From the NCBI RefSeq assembly GCF_007860015.1, contig NZ_SJPS01000001.1, positions 1,426,001 to 1,490,000 of the forward strand: 64,000 bases of DNA. The letters run 5' to 3'. This document shows, in pieces, positions 26,576-36,001 of this stretch (its first letter is position 1; each line of letters opens with the position of its first letter). Position numbers and translations under genes: made by a program. Source of the DNA: Bythopirellula polymerisocia (GTDB lineage: Bacteria > Planctomycetota > Planctomycetia > Pirellulales > Lacipirellulaceae). The notes under the pieces are model-generated. The model ran no database searches. It was not told the DNA's origin and saw only the letters and a list, made by a program, of their open reading frames with translations.

Positions 26576-28648
26576 CTAGCTCGTACTTCCCACGAGTGCA
26601 TGGTCCGGCACGATTGACGATTCGGTGGATCGGATTTCAGGTGAGTGTTCTTTCCACCAAGTGGCAGAGTCAGTCGAAGTCCACTGATTCTGGATATCGC
26701 TTGAGGTGAGGGCGTCAGAGAGACTTTGCGTGTCGGGAAAACGATCTTCGGGGCGCTTCTCAAGTGCGCGCATCACGGTGGCTGCCAGCTCTGATGGAAC
26801 TTGGTGGTTGAGTTCGACAAGAGGTCGAGGGGTTTCATAGAGGTGGGCAGCCAAGACTTGCACCTGCGTCCGCTCGCCAAAGGGAGGGCTGCCTGTGAGT
26901 GCGAAGTATGCTACTGCGCCTAGACTATAGACATCGCTACGGGCATCGAGTTCCTTATGGCCACTTGCCTGCTCGGGGGACATGTAAGCGGGAGTGCCTG
27001 CGATCATGCCTTCGATCGTAAGCGACTCCCCGTCTCCTGAATCGATATCGCGGACTAAGCCAAAGTCCAGTACCTTGACAACATCCGATACGCCACCCCG
27101 TTGGCAAACAATGAGGTTTGCAGGTTTGATGTCACGGTGGATCAGTCCAATCGCATGCGCTTCTGAGAGGGCCGCGCAGGCTTGGCGAAGTAGGTGACTT
27201 GCCCGAGCCGGTGGCAACGGACCAAAGGATCGCACCATATCTTCCAAATTCCATCCAGGCAAGTATTCCATGGCATAGTAGAACGTACCATCGGCGGCGA
27301 TACCGTAGTCGTAAATTGATACGGTATTCCAATGTTTGAGTCTGGCAGTGGATTGTACCTCACGTTTGAAACGGCGGAGAGCGGCAGGGTCGCCGGCCCG
27401 CTCGGGGCGAATGATTTTCACCGCGCAGGGCTGTTTGAGTAGCACATGTTCGGCGAGATAAACCTCGCCCATGCCCCCCGAGCCAAGACGCTCACGGAGC
27501 CGATATTGGCCAAGTCGTCTGGCGATAAAAGCCTCCCGTTGCAGCACATTGATACGGTGACACCCGTATGTGGCACACGCAATACCGACTCCCATCCACA
27601 TGGAGACCCAGACGAATCCCTGAAGGTAGGCGATACGGTGCAACAACCATACATCGGGTGACAACGGCAGACCGAGAACCAGCAACACAAGGGGGACCAT
27701 TCCGATGGCAAGAGTGACAATGAAGCAACGTCTTCCAGTATTCGGGATTAGAATTCCATATCCTGTGATCGACGGAAAATAAAATAAGACCATTGTGTGA
27801 AAGAAGTAGGCGGAATCATGGTCCGGCGTCGCTAGACTTCGCAAGAGATCTCCCTGCAACCACGTTAGATCAAAAAGGACGAAAGTTGTTTGCAAGATGG
27901 GACATAGAAATAAAATCGCTTCAATGGTGCGTAGCAGAGGAACTGGGAGCAACTTGCGATGAAAGAGAAGAAATAGGGCAATACTTGCGACAATTGCCAA
28001 GACCGCCCAGACACTTGCCATATGAATCGGATAGTAAGGCCAACGCCCCATATGCCAAACCGTGCGAAGTTGAGTGCCAGCCATCAGGTACATGAGAGTC
28101 AGTAATATGCTCAAGAACCTCAAGCGTTTCTGAAGCATCGTGTGGAGCTCTACTGTGCCCCGAAAGCTGTTGCTGGCAACTAGGCGCTGAACAACTTTCA
28201 TATCAGAAGTAGCGCGCGCATTACGTTCATCCCGTGGCGAATCCCTTTCTACTCTTTCAGTCGAATAGCTTTGAGGATTAGTAAGTGAACTGGGGTCGTT
28301 CTTGATCGAGGTTAAATCAACAGATAGGAATTGCCCGTCCGCTTCCAAATCTTCATCAACCTCAAATAACAACCCTAGTGATCCTGATAACTCAGGAAAT
28401 CGCGCTAAGTATTCATCGCGAGTTGGGAAATCGCCTCGCTCGCGGCGTAGAAGCACTTCGTTGTAAAGCAGGTCGAGTACGGCCTCAGAATCGCCTCGAA
28501 GATCGTAGCAGCGAACAAGATACTCTTCTACAGGCTCTTGCGATCCATTGCGCCATCGCATCCGCTGCTCGGCCAGAGTGGATTCTAGGAGACGCTTTCG
28601 GCTATTCAACGCATCACTATTAAGAAACGATCCGGGCTCACCGTTCAC
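26576..28648 (-). CDS. Ser/Thr protein kinase with N-terminal membrane domain
   Basis: 690 residues; start GTG 28648 overlaps the sigma gene stop (GTGA). Residues 1-170 are soluble with an RRERGDFPTRDEYLARFPEL motif often placed at the N-terminus of planctomycete kinases. About seven membrane segments follow (180-365), and then the kinase domain: GSGGMGEVY (389-397), Lys411, HRD (504-506), DFG (528-530) and SPEQ. The kinase C-terminal to the membrane region is the reverse of the usual PknB layout. The pairing with an ECF sigma factor suggests a signalling unit controlling that sigma factor or its targets. Confidence 0.9.
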   Translation of the reverse strand: MNGEPGSFLNSDALNSRKRLLESTLAEQRMRWRNGSQEPVEEYLVRCYDLRGDSEAVLDLLYNEVLLRRERGDFPTRDEYLARFPELSGSLGLLFEVDEDLEADGQFLSVDLTSIKNDPSSLTNPQSYSTERVERDSPRDERNARATSDMKVVQRLVASNSFRGTVELHTMLQKRLRFLSILLTLMYLMAGTQLRTVWHMGRWPYYPIHMASVWAVLAIVASIALFLLFHRKLLPVPLLRTIEAILFLCPILQTTFVLFDLTWLQGDLLRSLATPDHDSAYFFHTMVLFYFPSITGYGILIPNTGRRCFIVTLAIGMVPLVLLVLGLPLSPDVWLLHRIAYLQGFVWVSMWMGVGIACATYGCHRINVLQREAFIARRLGQYRLRERLGSGGMGEVYLAEHVLLKQPCAVKIIRPERAGDPAALRRFKREVQSTARLKHWNTVSIYDYGIAADGTFYYAMEYLPGWNLEDMVRSFGPLPPARASHLLRQACAALSEAHAIGLIHRDIKPANLIVCQRGGVSDVVKVLDFGLVRDIDSGDGESLTIEGMIAGTPAYMSPEQASGHKELDARSDVYSLGAVAYFALTGSPPFGERTQVQVLAAHLYETPRPLVELNHQVPSELAATVMRALEKRPEDRFPDTQSLSDALTSSDIQNQWTSTDSATWWKEHSPEIRSTESSIVPDHALVGSTS

Positions 28649-29229
28649 AGCTCGTCCTCAATGCCAAGTTCCTGAGCCACACGATCGATCGCCCGCGTCA
28701 ACTTCATTCGCAACGCATCAGGCGATCCGCCAATTTCGTTCGCAACGCTTGCCCAGTCGTGTCCTTGCTGGCGCATGTCCACGAGCACTCGTTCCTCAGG
28801 CGATAAACCTCGGTGAACATTTTCGAGAATCTCACGGGCAGCGACTTCTCGACTCGGTGTTACGCCGGACCCCACAAGTTGCCGGTCGTCAGGAATCAGA
28901 CTGGTTCTGCGTCGATCACGTCGTTGAGCTTGTTCACGGCGAAACTGGCCTGCCAATTTGCTGCGGGCCATTGTGGCCAGCAACTTTACCAGTTGCTCGG
29001 GAGTGTCGAGCGAATACTGACCCAAATTCATCCGTACAAAAAAACTTGCCAGCACCGACTGACAGATGTCGGTGGACTCAAGCAATGCCGTGAGCGGTGC
29101 GTTGGCAAGCCGGAGCCGCACAATCCGACGGATTGTTGGTTCGTAGATGTGGACCAACTGGGCGGCAGCATCCTGGTCACCGGAGCGCACGCGCACTAGC
29201 AATTCGCCAAAGGCAAGCGGTGAATCCAT
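28645..29229 (-). CDS. ECF-type RNA polymerase sigma factor
   Basis: 194 residues from ATG 29229, with GGAG five bases upstream. Region 2 has DICQSVLASFFVRM and region 4 ends in DWASVANEIGGSPDALRMKLTRAIDRV, the helix-turn-helix recognising -35 DNA. The spacing is that of planctomycete ECF sigma factors linked to Ser/Thr kinases. It is translationally coupled to the kinase gene by GTGA overlap, with no anti-sigma gene beside it. Confidence 0.9.
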   Translation of the reverse strand: MDSPLAFGELLVRVRSGDQDAAAQLVHIYEPTIRRIVRLRLANAPLTALLESTDICQSVLASFFVRMNLGQYSLDTPEQLVKLLATMARSKLAGQFRREQAQRRDRRRTSLIPDDRQLVGSGVTPSREVAAREILENVHRGLSPEERVLVDMRQQGHDWASVANEIGGSPDALRMKLTRAIDRVAQELGIEDEL

Positions 29230-29514
29230 GGAACTCCACAAGCGTCGGAGGCTGGGCCAAATGGGTAAGAACCCTCAGTCTACCTAGGGCCATGAAGGGT
29301 GCCTACGTAGGCGAGAAGATGACGGTCGCAAAAAATCTAGAATTTCTGTTCGGTTTCTCCGCCAACCGCAGTCTGTAGGTGAGCAGTCACCTGGGGTTGG
29401 CATCCAATTTTGCTTCATCGAATTGCCGCCTCCTGCTGTGACGCTTCACTAACCCCTTTACTTTCAACAGGTTACCTCTATTCAAGACAGAAGAAAACCA
29501 AAAGGAAACAAGCA

Positions 29515-31383
29515 ATGTCCCCCCCAGTCTTCCTCCAGACACCAAATCCCACCTCCACCCAGCCTAATTTCGCTTTAGTACTTTTGACGCTGACGCTGGC
29601 CATTTCGCATTGCCACCAAATGACAGAAGCTACTACTTTCTATCGAACTACTGGCGGAGGACCTTTTCGCCAAGCCTCCTTGTGGAGTCCCTATTTTCCA
29701 CCGACGTTTTTTGGGCCCGGCAATGCCGCCGACGTCGTACGGTTCAATCTCGGCACGAATCCGAATACTCCCTATGTAATGACGAATGTGACGGGTGAGA
29801 ACAACCGCTTGCTGGTGGGCAATGATTCTTTAGTCCTCGAGATCGACCAGTATAAGTTAACCAATAGCGCGGGCGAGATTAGCCTAAACATGGGTCTTGC
29901 CGCGACTGATATTTCCCTTGTCTCACTTGAGGGAACGACAGATTCTCAAATGACAACAAGATCCACAGTGATTGCTGATGTATCCGGTAGCAGTGCGACG
30001 TTGGATGTTCATGATATTCAATTCAATAGCGGCCTCACCATTGTGGGGTATCGAGGGAATGGTACGCTGGCAATTAACGACGGTGCGCACGTCACTACGA
30101 GCCAAACTTACATTGCTGATTTACCCAATGCCGTCGGTTCGCTTTTCGTCGATGGGAATGGTTCCCACTTAACCTCGGGCGAACTCGAGGTTGGAGTTGC
30201 TGGAACAGGCTATTTCAACTTGTACAACGGTGGCCAAGCAATATCATCGAGTGCCTCGATCGGGAAATACGCCGATTCACTAGGGGTCGCAAGTTCCACG
30301 GACATCGGCACAGAGTGGATAATTTCAAATCTACTGGAGGTCGGTTCCCACGGCAAAGGCAACTTGAACGTCTACAATGGTGGTCATGTCACCGCCGCAC
30401 GGAGTGCCGTTGGAATCTACCCAGATGGAATGGGTACTGTTTCGGTGAGCAAACCGGACTCCCTCTGGACGATTGCCGGGACGCTCTCAATCGGGGGAGA
30501 CTCCTACTATGGACATACGCAGGGGCACGGCAAAGTGAACATAACCAACCAAGGCAAGATCGATGTTGGCGGAACGACGACGATTTACGCAGGTGGCGAA
30601 CTCAATCTTTACAGCGGTTTGTTCACCGCACCAGCGATTGCTTTGCAAGGTGGTATATTTAATTGGACCGGTGGCACACTCACCGTTGAAATGATCAACG
30701 GAAATGTGACCAATACGAACGGTATCTTGGCTCCAGGCAATGTGACCGGCAGTACAACTATTGCCGGAAGTTATACACAATCAGCCGGTGGTAAAATGGC
30801 GATCGACCTCGGCGGAATTTCAGCGGGTTCCAGCTACGATTCCATCGGTGTTGCTGGTTCGGCAATTCTCGGTGGGACACTCGAGCTCAATCTAGCCAAT
30901 GGATTCAGGCCTGAAGCCACCAATACCTTTTCCGTTTTCAACGCCGTGGGTGGACTTATCGGTGTCTTCAATAACATCGGCAGTGGCCAGCGACTGACAC
31001 TTGGGAATGGTGCCGGCTCGTTCTTAGTAAATTATGGCGTTACCAGCACTTTTGATCCCAATCAGGTTGTGCTTTCGAATTTCCTTCCTACCTATTCGGC
31101 CGACTTCGACCTGGACGGAGACGTGGACTCCGCAGACTTGCTGATCTGGCAGAATTCGTTCGGAGTCAATGCCCTGGCCGATGCCGATGGAGACGGCGAT
31201 AGTGATGGACGAGACTTCCTAGCGTGGCAGCGGCAAATCAGTAGCGGCGTTAGTGCCTCGATCATTGCGTCCGGATCGATTAGCAGCGCTATCCCCGAGC
31301 CCAGCACTTTGCTACTCTTTGCCTTTGCGGCGATGGGAGTCGTCCACCGCCGTGATAGTATCCTCAAAAAGGTACTACTCTGA
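29515..31383 (+). CDS. Secreted beta-helix PEP-CTERM protein with dockerin-like repeats
   Basis: 622 residues from ATG 29515 (AAAGGAAA upstream). A signal peptide is followed by a long repetitive beta-helix region in which NLYNGG / NVYNGG and GSLFVDGNGS recur, like autotransporter passenger domains. Two Asp-rich loops (DFDLDGDVDSADLLIWQ and DADGDGDSDGRDFLAWQ) resemble type I dockerin calcium loops, and IPEPSTLLLFAF plus basic residues form a PEP-CTERM tail. It is probably a cell-surface or matrix protein. Its stop shares one base with the next start (TGATG). Confidence 0.83.
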   Translation: MSPPVFLQTPNPTSTQPNFALVLLTLTLAISHCHQMTEATTFYRTTGGGPFRQASLWSPYFPPTFFGPGNAADVVRFNLGTNPNTPYVMTNVTGENNRLLVGNDSLVLEIDQYKLTNSAGEISLNMGLAATDISLVSLEGTTDSQMTTRSTVIADVSGSSATLDVHDIQFNSGLTIVGYRGNGTLAINDGAHVTTSQTYIADLPNAVGSLFVDGNGSHLTSGELEVGVAGTGYFNLYNGGQAISSSASIGKYADSLGVASSTDIGTEWIISNLLEVGSHGKGNLNVYNGGHVTAARSAVGIYPDGMGTVSVSKPDSLWTIAGTLSIGGDSYYGHTQGHGKVNITNQGKIDVGGTTTIYAGGELNLYSGLFTAPAIALQGGIFNWTGGTLTVEMINGNVTNTNGILAPGNVTGSTTIAGSYTQSAGGKMAIDLGGISAGSSYDSIGVAGSAILGGTLELNLANGFRPEATNTFSVFNAVGGLIGVFNNIGSGQRLTLGNGAGSFLVNYGVTSTFDPNQVVLSNFLPTYSADFDLDGDVDSADLLIWQNSFGVNALADADGDGDSDGRDFLAWQRQISSGVSASIIASGSISSAIPEPSTLLLFAFAAMGVVHRRDSILKKVLL

Positions 31384-32489
31384 TGAATATCGAGATTATC
31401 GGTGGGGGAATCGGTGGGCTTACGCTAGCCGCAACGCTAGAAAGGGTTGGCCTTGAGTATTCACTATTCGAGCAAAGCCCCAATTTGCGAACCACAGGAT
31501 TCGCTATCACAATCCACTCAAATGCGCTCCATGCGTTGAGATCCATCGGGTTGGAAGAAGCGATACGAAACAAGGGCAACGCGATCTCGTGCTTGAGAAT
31601 TGCGACGCCGAGAGGTCGCGTGCTCTCAGAAATGCATTCCGACATGATCGCGCTGCACCGTGCTGACCTGCAGGCGACGCTTGCTTCTGCTGTGCCAGCG
31701 ACGCGATTGCATTTTGATGCGCGGATCGTAGAGTCGGAGAAAATGACTTGGATCGCTGCAGCCGAGGGAGTTCATTCTCTGTTCCGGCAGGCCGTCGTGG
31801 GAGATGAACTTCCGCCTCGTAGTGCGGGCTACACGGCGTGGCGAGGGATGAGCTCCCCCGGCGCAATAGAAATCCCAGTATCAATGCAAACAACGGCCGT
31901 CGAGTTCTGGGGAACAGGGATGCGATTTGGAATTGTCCCACTTTTGAATCGACAAGTCTATTGGTTTGCCGTTCTACAAGAGGATGTCGCATCGCAAGCC
32001 TGCGCGACGGATAGTAAAAGCTTTCTCTCCACCCAATTCAGCGATTGGCAGTCGCCGATTTTAGACCTTATTGATACCACCTCAGACGACACCATCTTAA
32101 AAACACCGATTTACGACCGACTACCGATTAAGAGCTGGTACAGAGAGCGCATCCTGTTGTTAGGAGACGCTGCCCATCCGATGACACCAAACCTGGGTCA
32201 GGGAGGATGCCAAGCGATCGAAGACGCGGTCGTGTTGGGTTATCTCTTCGGTGCCTGTCGCGATGGACGACTTACCGAATCATCCCTAGGAAGTTGCTAT
32301 GAATCACTTCGAAAACCGCGCGTTGATCGCATCGTCAAGCAATCCTATCGAGTCGGCATGTTGGGCAATCTTAACAACCCTTTGCTAACAAGAATAAGGA
32401 ACTTGGCTATGATTCTCACACCGGAGACACTCCATCAACGGAGTATGCGTGAGTTGCTGACATTCACAGAGCCATTCGTCTGTTATTAA
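31383..32489 (+). CDS. FAD-dependent monooxygenase (aromatic hydroxylase family)
   Basis: 368 residues. IIGGGIGGLTLAATLE at the N-terminus is the dinucleotide-binding GxGxxG motif, LLGDAAHPMTPNLGQGG is the FAD-ribityl GD motif of group A flavoprotein hydroxylases, and an ELxxxL region between them agrees. It belongs to the UbiH / salicylate hydroxylase / zeaxanthin-epoxidase family, and the substrate cannot be read. The start overlaps the stop of the PEP-CTERM gene by one base, an odd partner for an oxidase. A DUF2071-like protein follows. Confidence 0.88.
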   Translation: MNIEIIGGGIGGLTLAATLERVGLEYSLFEQSPNLRTTGFAITIHSNALHALRSIGLEEAIRNKGNAISCLRIATPRGRVLSEMHSDMIALHRADLQATLASAVPATRLHFDARIVESEKMTWIAAAEGVHSLFRQAVVGDELPPRSAGYTAWRGMSSPGAIEIPVSMQTTAVEFWGTGMRFGIVPLLNRQVYWFAVLQEDVASQACATDSKSFLSTQFSDWQSPILDLIDTTSDDTILKTPIYDRLPIKSWYRERILLLGDAAHPMTPNLGQGGCQAIEDAVVLGYLFGACRDGRLTESSLGSCYESLRKPRVDRIVKQSYRVGMLGNLNNPLLTRIRNLAMILTPETLHQRSMRELLTFTEPFVCY

Positions 32490-32541
32490 ATTCAAGTGGT
32501 GCGATACGGATGTTGTTGTAGAAGAATATTCAGAGAATCAA

Positions 32542-33276
32542 ATGAGCAGTGAAATCGATTCCACATCAATTAAATGGGCTGCACAACTTCAGCATGTGAA
32601 AGAAGTAAGCTTGTTGGGCACCGCAGATTACGCCTTCTGGAAAGAATATTTAAAAGAGGAGAATCTGCAACCTGCCGAACACGACGGGAAGGCTCACGTT
32701 ATGATTATCGCTGCCGATGCGAAATACATGAACATTCGCTTCCGAGAAGTAAGTTTCTCTGTTGAAGTCTTACCGCCGAAAGGGTGCGAAACACAGGACG
32801 CAGCTTACCTTGTGCATGCTTATAACTCGAACCGATTCTTTTCATTTTGCGAGCGAACGTTTTTCTCGACTCCCTACGACCACGCAAATGTTGATCTATC
32901 GGTAGCCAATGCCGTAGAGATTCAGGTAGCTAAGGAGGGAATTGTCGCTTTTGCAGCCAAGATGAACCAAGACGACCCAGCATTTCGACGAAACCCTAGG
33001 TCTTCGGAGGAGGCTGGCTGGAAAGGTTCGATCTACCTGCCCAGTAGAGGGGGAGTGAATCACGGCCCAGGTAAGTTTTTCTATGCTCGGCTGAACGGAT
33101 ACACCAAGACTTATCCATTCCTTCCCGACAAAGATATTGTGACGATGAAACACTTGTCGAATAACAAAACCTTATCGGCACTTTCAGAATCGCACTTTGT
33201 TGGCTTGGAGTGGTGTGTCCGCGAGGATGCTCAGCATGAAAAATCCAAGACCTATCGCAGGTGCTTAACATTCTGA
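32542..33276 (+). CDS. Conserved hypothetical protein, possibly DUF2071-like
   Basis: 244 residues, soluble, without signal peptide. It has mixed beta strands with YLVHAYNSNRFFSFCERTFFSTPY and a later GPGKFFYARLNGYTKTYPFLPDKD. The pattern is reminiscent of DUF2071/acetoacetate-decarboxylase-like beta domains, but the assignment is weak. It lies 52 bases after the FAD monooxygenase and may act with it on a small organic acid. ATG 32542 has a weak ribosome-binding site. Confidence 0.65.
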   Translation: MSSEIDSTSIKWAAQLQHVKEVSLLGTADYAFWKEYLKEENLQPAEHDGKAHVMIIAADAKYMNIRFREVSFSVEVLPPKGCETQDAAYLVHAYNSNRFFSFCERTFFSTPYDHANVDLSVANAVEIQVAKEGIVAFAAKMNQDDPAFRRNPRSSEEAGWKGSIYLPSRGGVNHGPGKFFYARLNGYTKTYPFLPDKDIVTMKHLSNNKTLSALSESHFVGLEWCVREDAQHEKSKTYRRCLTF

Positions 33277-33398
33277 CTTGGACTAGTAGTCGCAAACATT
33301 TCAGAGGTAGTTTGCAAACCCGTTGACACGAGACCAGTTAAACTCAGGATGCACTAGTATTGGCGACCCTTGGATAGGGGCTGCCGGAAACAAAAAAT

Positions 33399-34394
33399 CT
33401 AGTCCGCAAACGCGGCATCAAACGCCACATTCGATGGGGCAAAGTCAAGTCGCTTAACAAACTCGCAAGCTTCCCGGGCGCCGTGTTCGCGGTCCATGCG
33501 GGCGTCTTCCCATTCGACGCTCAAAGGGCCAGCGTAGTTGACGTCGTTCAGAGCACGGATGATCTCCTCAAAGTTGACGCCGCCACGTCCTGGTGAACGG
33601 AAGTCCCAGCCGCGGCGAGAGTCGCCGAAATTTAGATGGCTGGCGAGGATACCACTCTTTCCATTGAGTGTGACGATGGCGTCCTTGATATGGACATGAT
33701 AGATGCGATCGGGAAATGCGCGGATGAACTCGACGGGATCGACGCCTTGCCAGATGAGATGGCTGGGGTCGAAATTGAAACCGAATTCATCACGGTGGCC
33801 AACGGCTTCGAGGGCTCGCTCGGCAGTGTAGATGTCGAAGGCGATCTCGGTGGGATGGACCTCGAGCGCGAATCGCACGCCACATTCGCCGAACACATCA
33901 AGGATGGGATTCCACCGCTCGGCAAATTGGGCGAAGCCGGCTTCGATCATCGACTCGGGAACCGGAGGGAACGAATATAAGAATGGCCAGATGCTTGAGC
34001 CGGTAAATCCATTGACCACCTCGATGCCAAAGCGTTGGGCAGCGCGGGCAGTGTTCTTGATCTCCTCAGCGGCGCGCTCGTTCACACCAGCGGGTTTGCC
34101 GTCGCCCCAGACATGCTCGGGGAGAACCGACTTGTGTCGAGCGTCGATGGTGTCGCATACAGCCTGGCCTACCAAGTGGCAACTGATCGCGTGGCACTGG
34201 AGATCGTGCCGGTCGAGTTGCTCGCGCTTGGCGTCGGCGTAGCCGTCGTCGGCGATTGCTTGGGCCACGTCAAAGTGATCGCCCCAACAGGCCAGCTCCA
34301 GGCCATCGTAGCCAAACTCACGTGATTTGCGAGCCATGTCGTCGAGTGGCAAATCGGCCCATTGGCCGGTGAAAAGTGTGACGGGGCGCGACAT
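33399..34394 (-). CDS. Sugar phosphate isomerase/epimerase-like TIM barrel
   Basis: 331 residues of the xylose-isomerase-like TIM-barrel (AP-endonuclease 2) family. Metal-binding acidic residues are visible in the strands ending LEVHPTE, NFDPSHL, YHVHIKD and [14 protein letters not shown]. It would isomerise or epimerise a sugar or inositol derivative. ATG 34394 has AGGAGA upstream. Its last 50 codons are duplicated at 26337-26546. No neighbour fixes the substrate. Confidence 0.88.
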   Translation of the reverse strand: MSRPVTLFTGQWADLPLDDMARKSREFGYDGLELACWGDHFDVAQAIADDGYADAKREQLDRHDLQCHAISCHLVGQAVCDTIDARHKSVLPEHVWGDGKPAGVNERAAEEIKNTARAAQRFGIEVVNGFTGSSIWPFLYSFPPVPESMIEAGFAQFAERWNPILDVFGECGVRFALEVHPTEIAFDIYTAERALEAVGHRDEFGFNFDPSHLIWQGVDPVEFIRAFPDRIYHVHIKDAIVTLNGKSGILASHLNFGDSRRGWDFRSPGRGGVNFEEIIRALNDVNYAGPLSVEWEDARMDREHGAREACEFVKRLDFAPSNVAFDAAFAD

Positions 34395-34815
34395 GAAACG
34401 AGTCTCCTGTGGAATTGTGAACGGAATAAGCCGAATAGCACGTTAGGCTTCGCCATTTTCGCAAATTTTCGCGGCTTGGCAACCGAGGGGGGCTCAGCCG
34501 GGCGTCCGGGGCAGAGAAAGCTATAATTCTGAGAGAGTTTGCTGATTGGGATAAACATCCCTGAACTCCAACCGAATAAAAACGTCGCTAGCCGCGGAGG
34601 TTAACAAAAATTGAAAGCCAATTAGGTAAGAAATGGGTCGCGGAAAAACGCGGATTGAACAGATTCGCGCGGATAGAACAAGAAATCAATTTTTCTGATC
34701 CGCGTACATCCGCCCCATCTGCGTTCATCCGTGTTCCATTTCTTTCTTGAATTTGCTCTGTTTCATTCTACATGTCTTTGATCACGGTGACACAAAGCCA
34801 AATCAATCAAGCATC
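34395..34815. other. Gene-free stretch with REP-like palindrome
   Basis: 421 bases. The left part is the promoter region of the isomerase gene. The right part has the palindromic repeat described below and then a leader to the next gene at 34816; the frame before 34816 is not convincing coding sequence. Confidence 0.6.
34630..34742. repeat. Large imperfect palindrome with CGCGGAT/ATCCGCG units
   Basis: Outer arms GAAATGG (34630) / CCATTTC (34736) and inner arms ACGCGGAT (34648) / ATCCGCGT (34698) enclose further ATCCG and CGGAT copies. The 113-base element is typical of dispersed REP-like repeats. Confidence 0.55.
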
Positions 34816-35874
34816 ATGCAATTTACCATCACTATTCTTCGTTACTTTTCTGTGTGTTTCACAGCTTTGACGCTTTTGCTTGCCAATCGAGCGTGTGCAG
34901 AAGTTGCGATTGATGTCGAAGTTGCTATGCAAAAGGGTGTGCCGATTACTGCACCGCAGGAATGGGCCAAGCGGTTGGGGAAACTAGGGCTCGCGCGGGT
35001 GCAGATTCGCTCCGCCGAGGGCCAGGAACAACCGGAGGCGACACTCAACGAGACCGGGACGCGCGTCTCGGTGTTGGCGGTACTCACCTCGCGTGACGAG
35101 CTGATTGTTCCGCAGCACAAGTTTCGCGCCGGCGACGTGGCCAAGCTGCGGGCCTACTTCGAGGGTCTGCCTCACGAGTTGGCAGAAGCTGGAATCGATC
35201 GGGGTCCTTTTCGTTTGACTGAACCGGAATTTGGGACGGTGTTTGCCGACCTGGAGAAACCGCTCTCGATTTCGACCAAGGGGAAAGATGCGGCCGCAGT
35301 TTTGGCGCACTGTGAGCGCGGGTTTCATCTGCCCGTCAGCCATGATCCCAAAGCGGGGCCGCTGTTGGCCACAGCCCCACAACTTACGATGGAACTTGAA
35401 GGGATCTCGACCGGGACAGCGCTGGTGATTGCCCTGCGGAGTGCGGGACTGACGATTCGCCCGGTGAATGAGCCGCCCGGCGACTTACACTTAGTAGTCG
35501 CGCCTTACACGCGAAATGCGGAAGTGTGGCCGATAGGGTGGAAGCCGGAGGGGAGTCCGCGCGCATTGTCGCCACAGATGTTTGACGCGCTCAGCATTGA
35601 GATTGAGGGCTATACGCTTGCCACAGCTCTGACTGCTTTGGGGCCACGAATGCAAATTCCAGTGGTCATGGATGAATGGATTTTGGATCGTTTGGAAATT
35701 CGCCCCACTGAAATTCCAGTGAAATTGGCCAAGAAGAAGACCACGCTCATGAGTGCCGTGGACCGCATGCTGAGTCAGGCTCGACTGGCTGGCGAGATTC
35801 GCACCGACGATTCAGGCGCACCTTTTCTGTGGGTTACTCAGTATGGCCCGGATAGTCGGCCCGCGAAGCAGTAG
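34816..35874 (+). CDS. Secreted protein of unknown function
   Basis: 352 residues from ATG 34816; the frame opens at 34747 but the signal peptide begins at 34816 (MQFTITILRYF...ANRACA). The mature part has beta-alpha elements without a known motif and repeated hydrophobic strands (GTALVIALRSAGLTI and TLATALTALGPRMQIPVVMD), reminiscent of secretin/STN-like short domains in which a degraded repeat recurs. I do not recognise the family. It precedes the lysA-like gene by 127 bases. Confidence 0.7.
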   Translation: MQFTITILRYFSVCFTALTLLLANRACAEVAIDVEVAMQKGVPITAPQEWAKRLGKLGLARVQIRSAEGQEQPEATLNETGTRVSVLAVLTSRDELIVPQHKFRAGDVAKLRAYFEGLPHELAEAGIDRGPFRLTEPEFGTVFADLEKPLSISTKGKDAAAVLAHCERGFHLPVSHDPKAGPLLATAPQLTMELEGISTGTALVIALRSAGLTIRPVNEPPGDLHLVVAPYTRNAEVWPIGWKPEGSPRALSPQMFDALSIEIEGYTLATALTALGPRMQIPVVMDEWILDRLEIRPTEIPVKLAKKKTTLMSAVDRMLSQARLAGEIRTDDSGAPFLWVTQYGPDSRPAKQ

Positions 35875-36001
35875 GGGTGCGGAGCGGTCTCTGGCGTGAC
35901 GTTTCAATCTCCGGACGCTTACGCTTCTGGCCCGCCTTTGCTACGATGTGGGGCTACTTGCCGCTTAACTTAATCACTCCTACCCCACAAAAATCCCTGC
36001 C

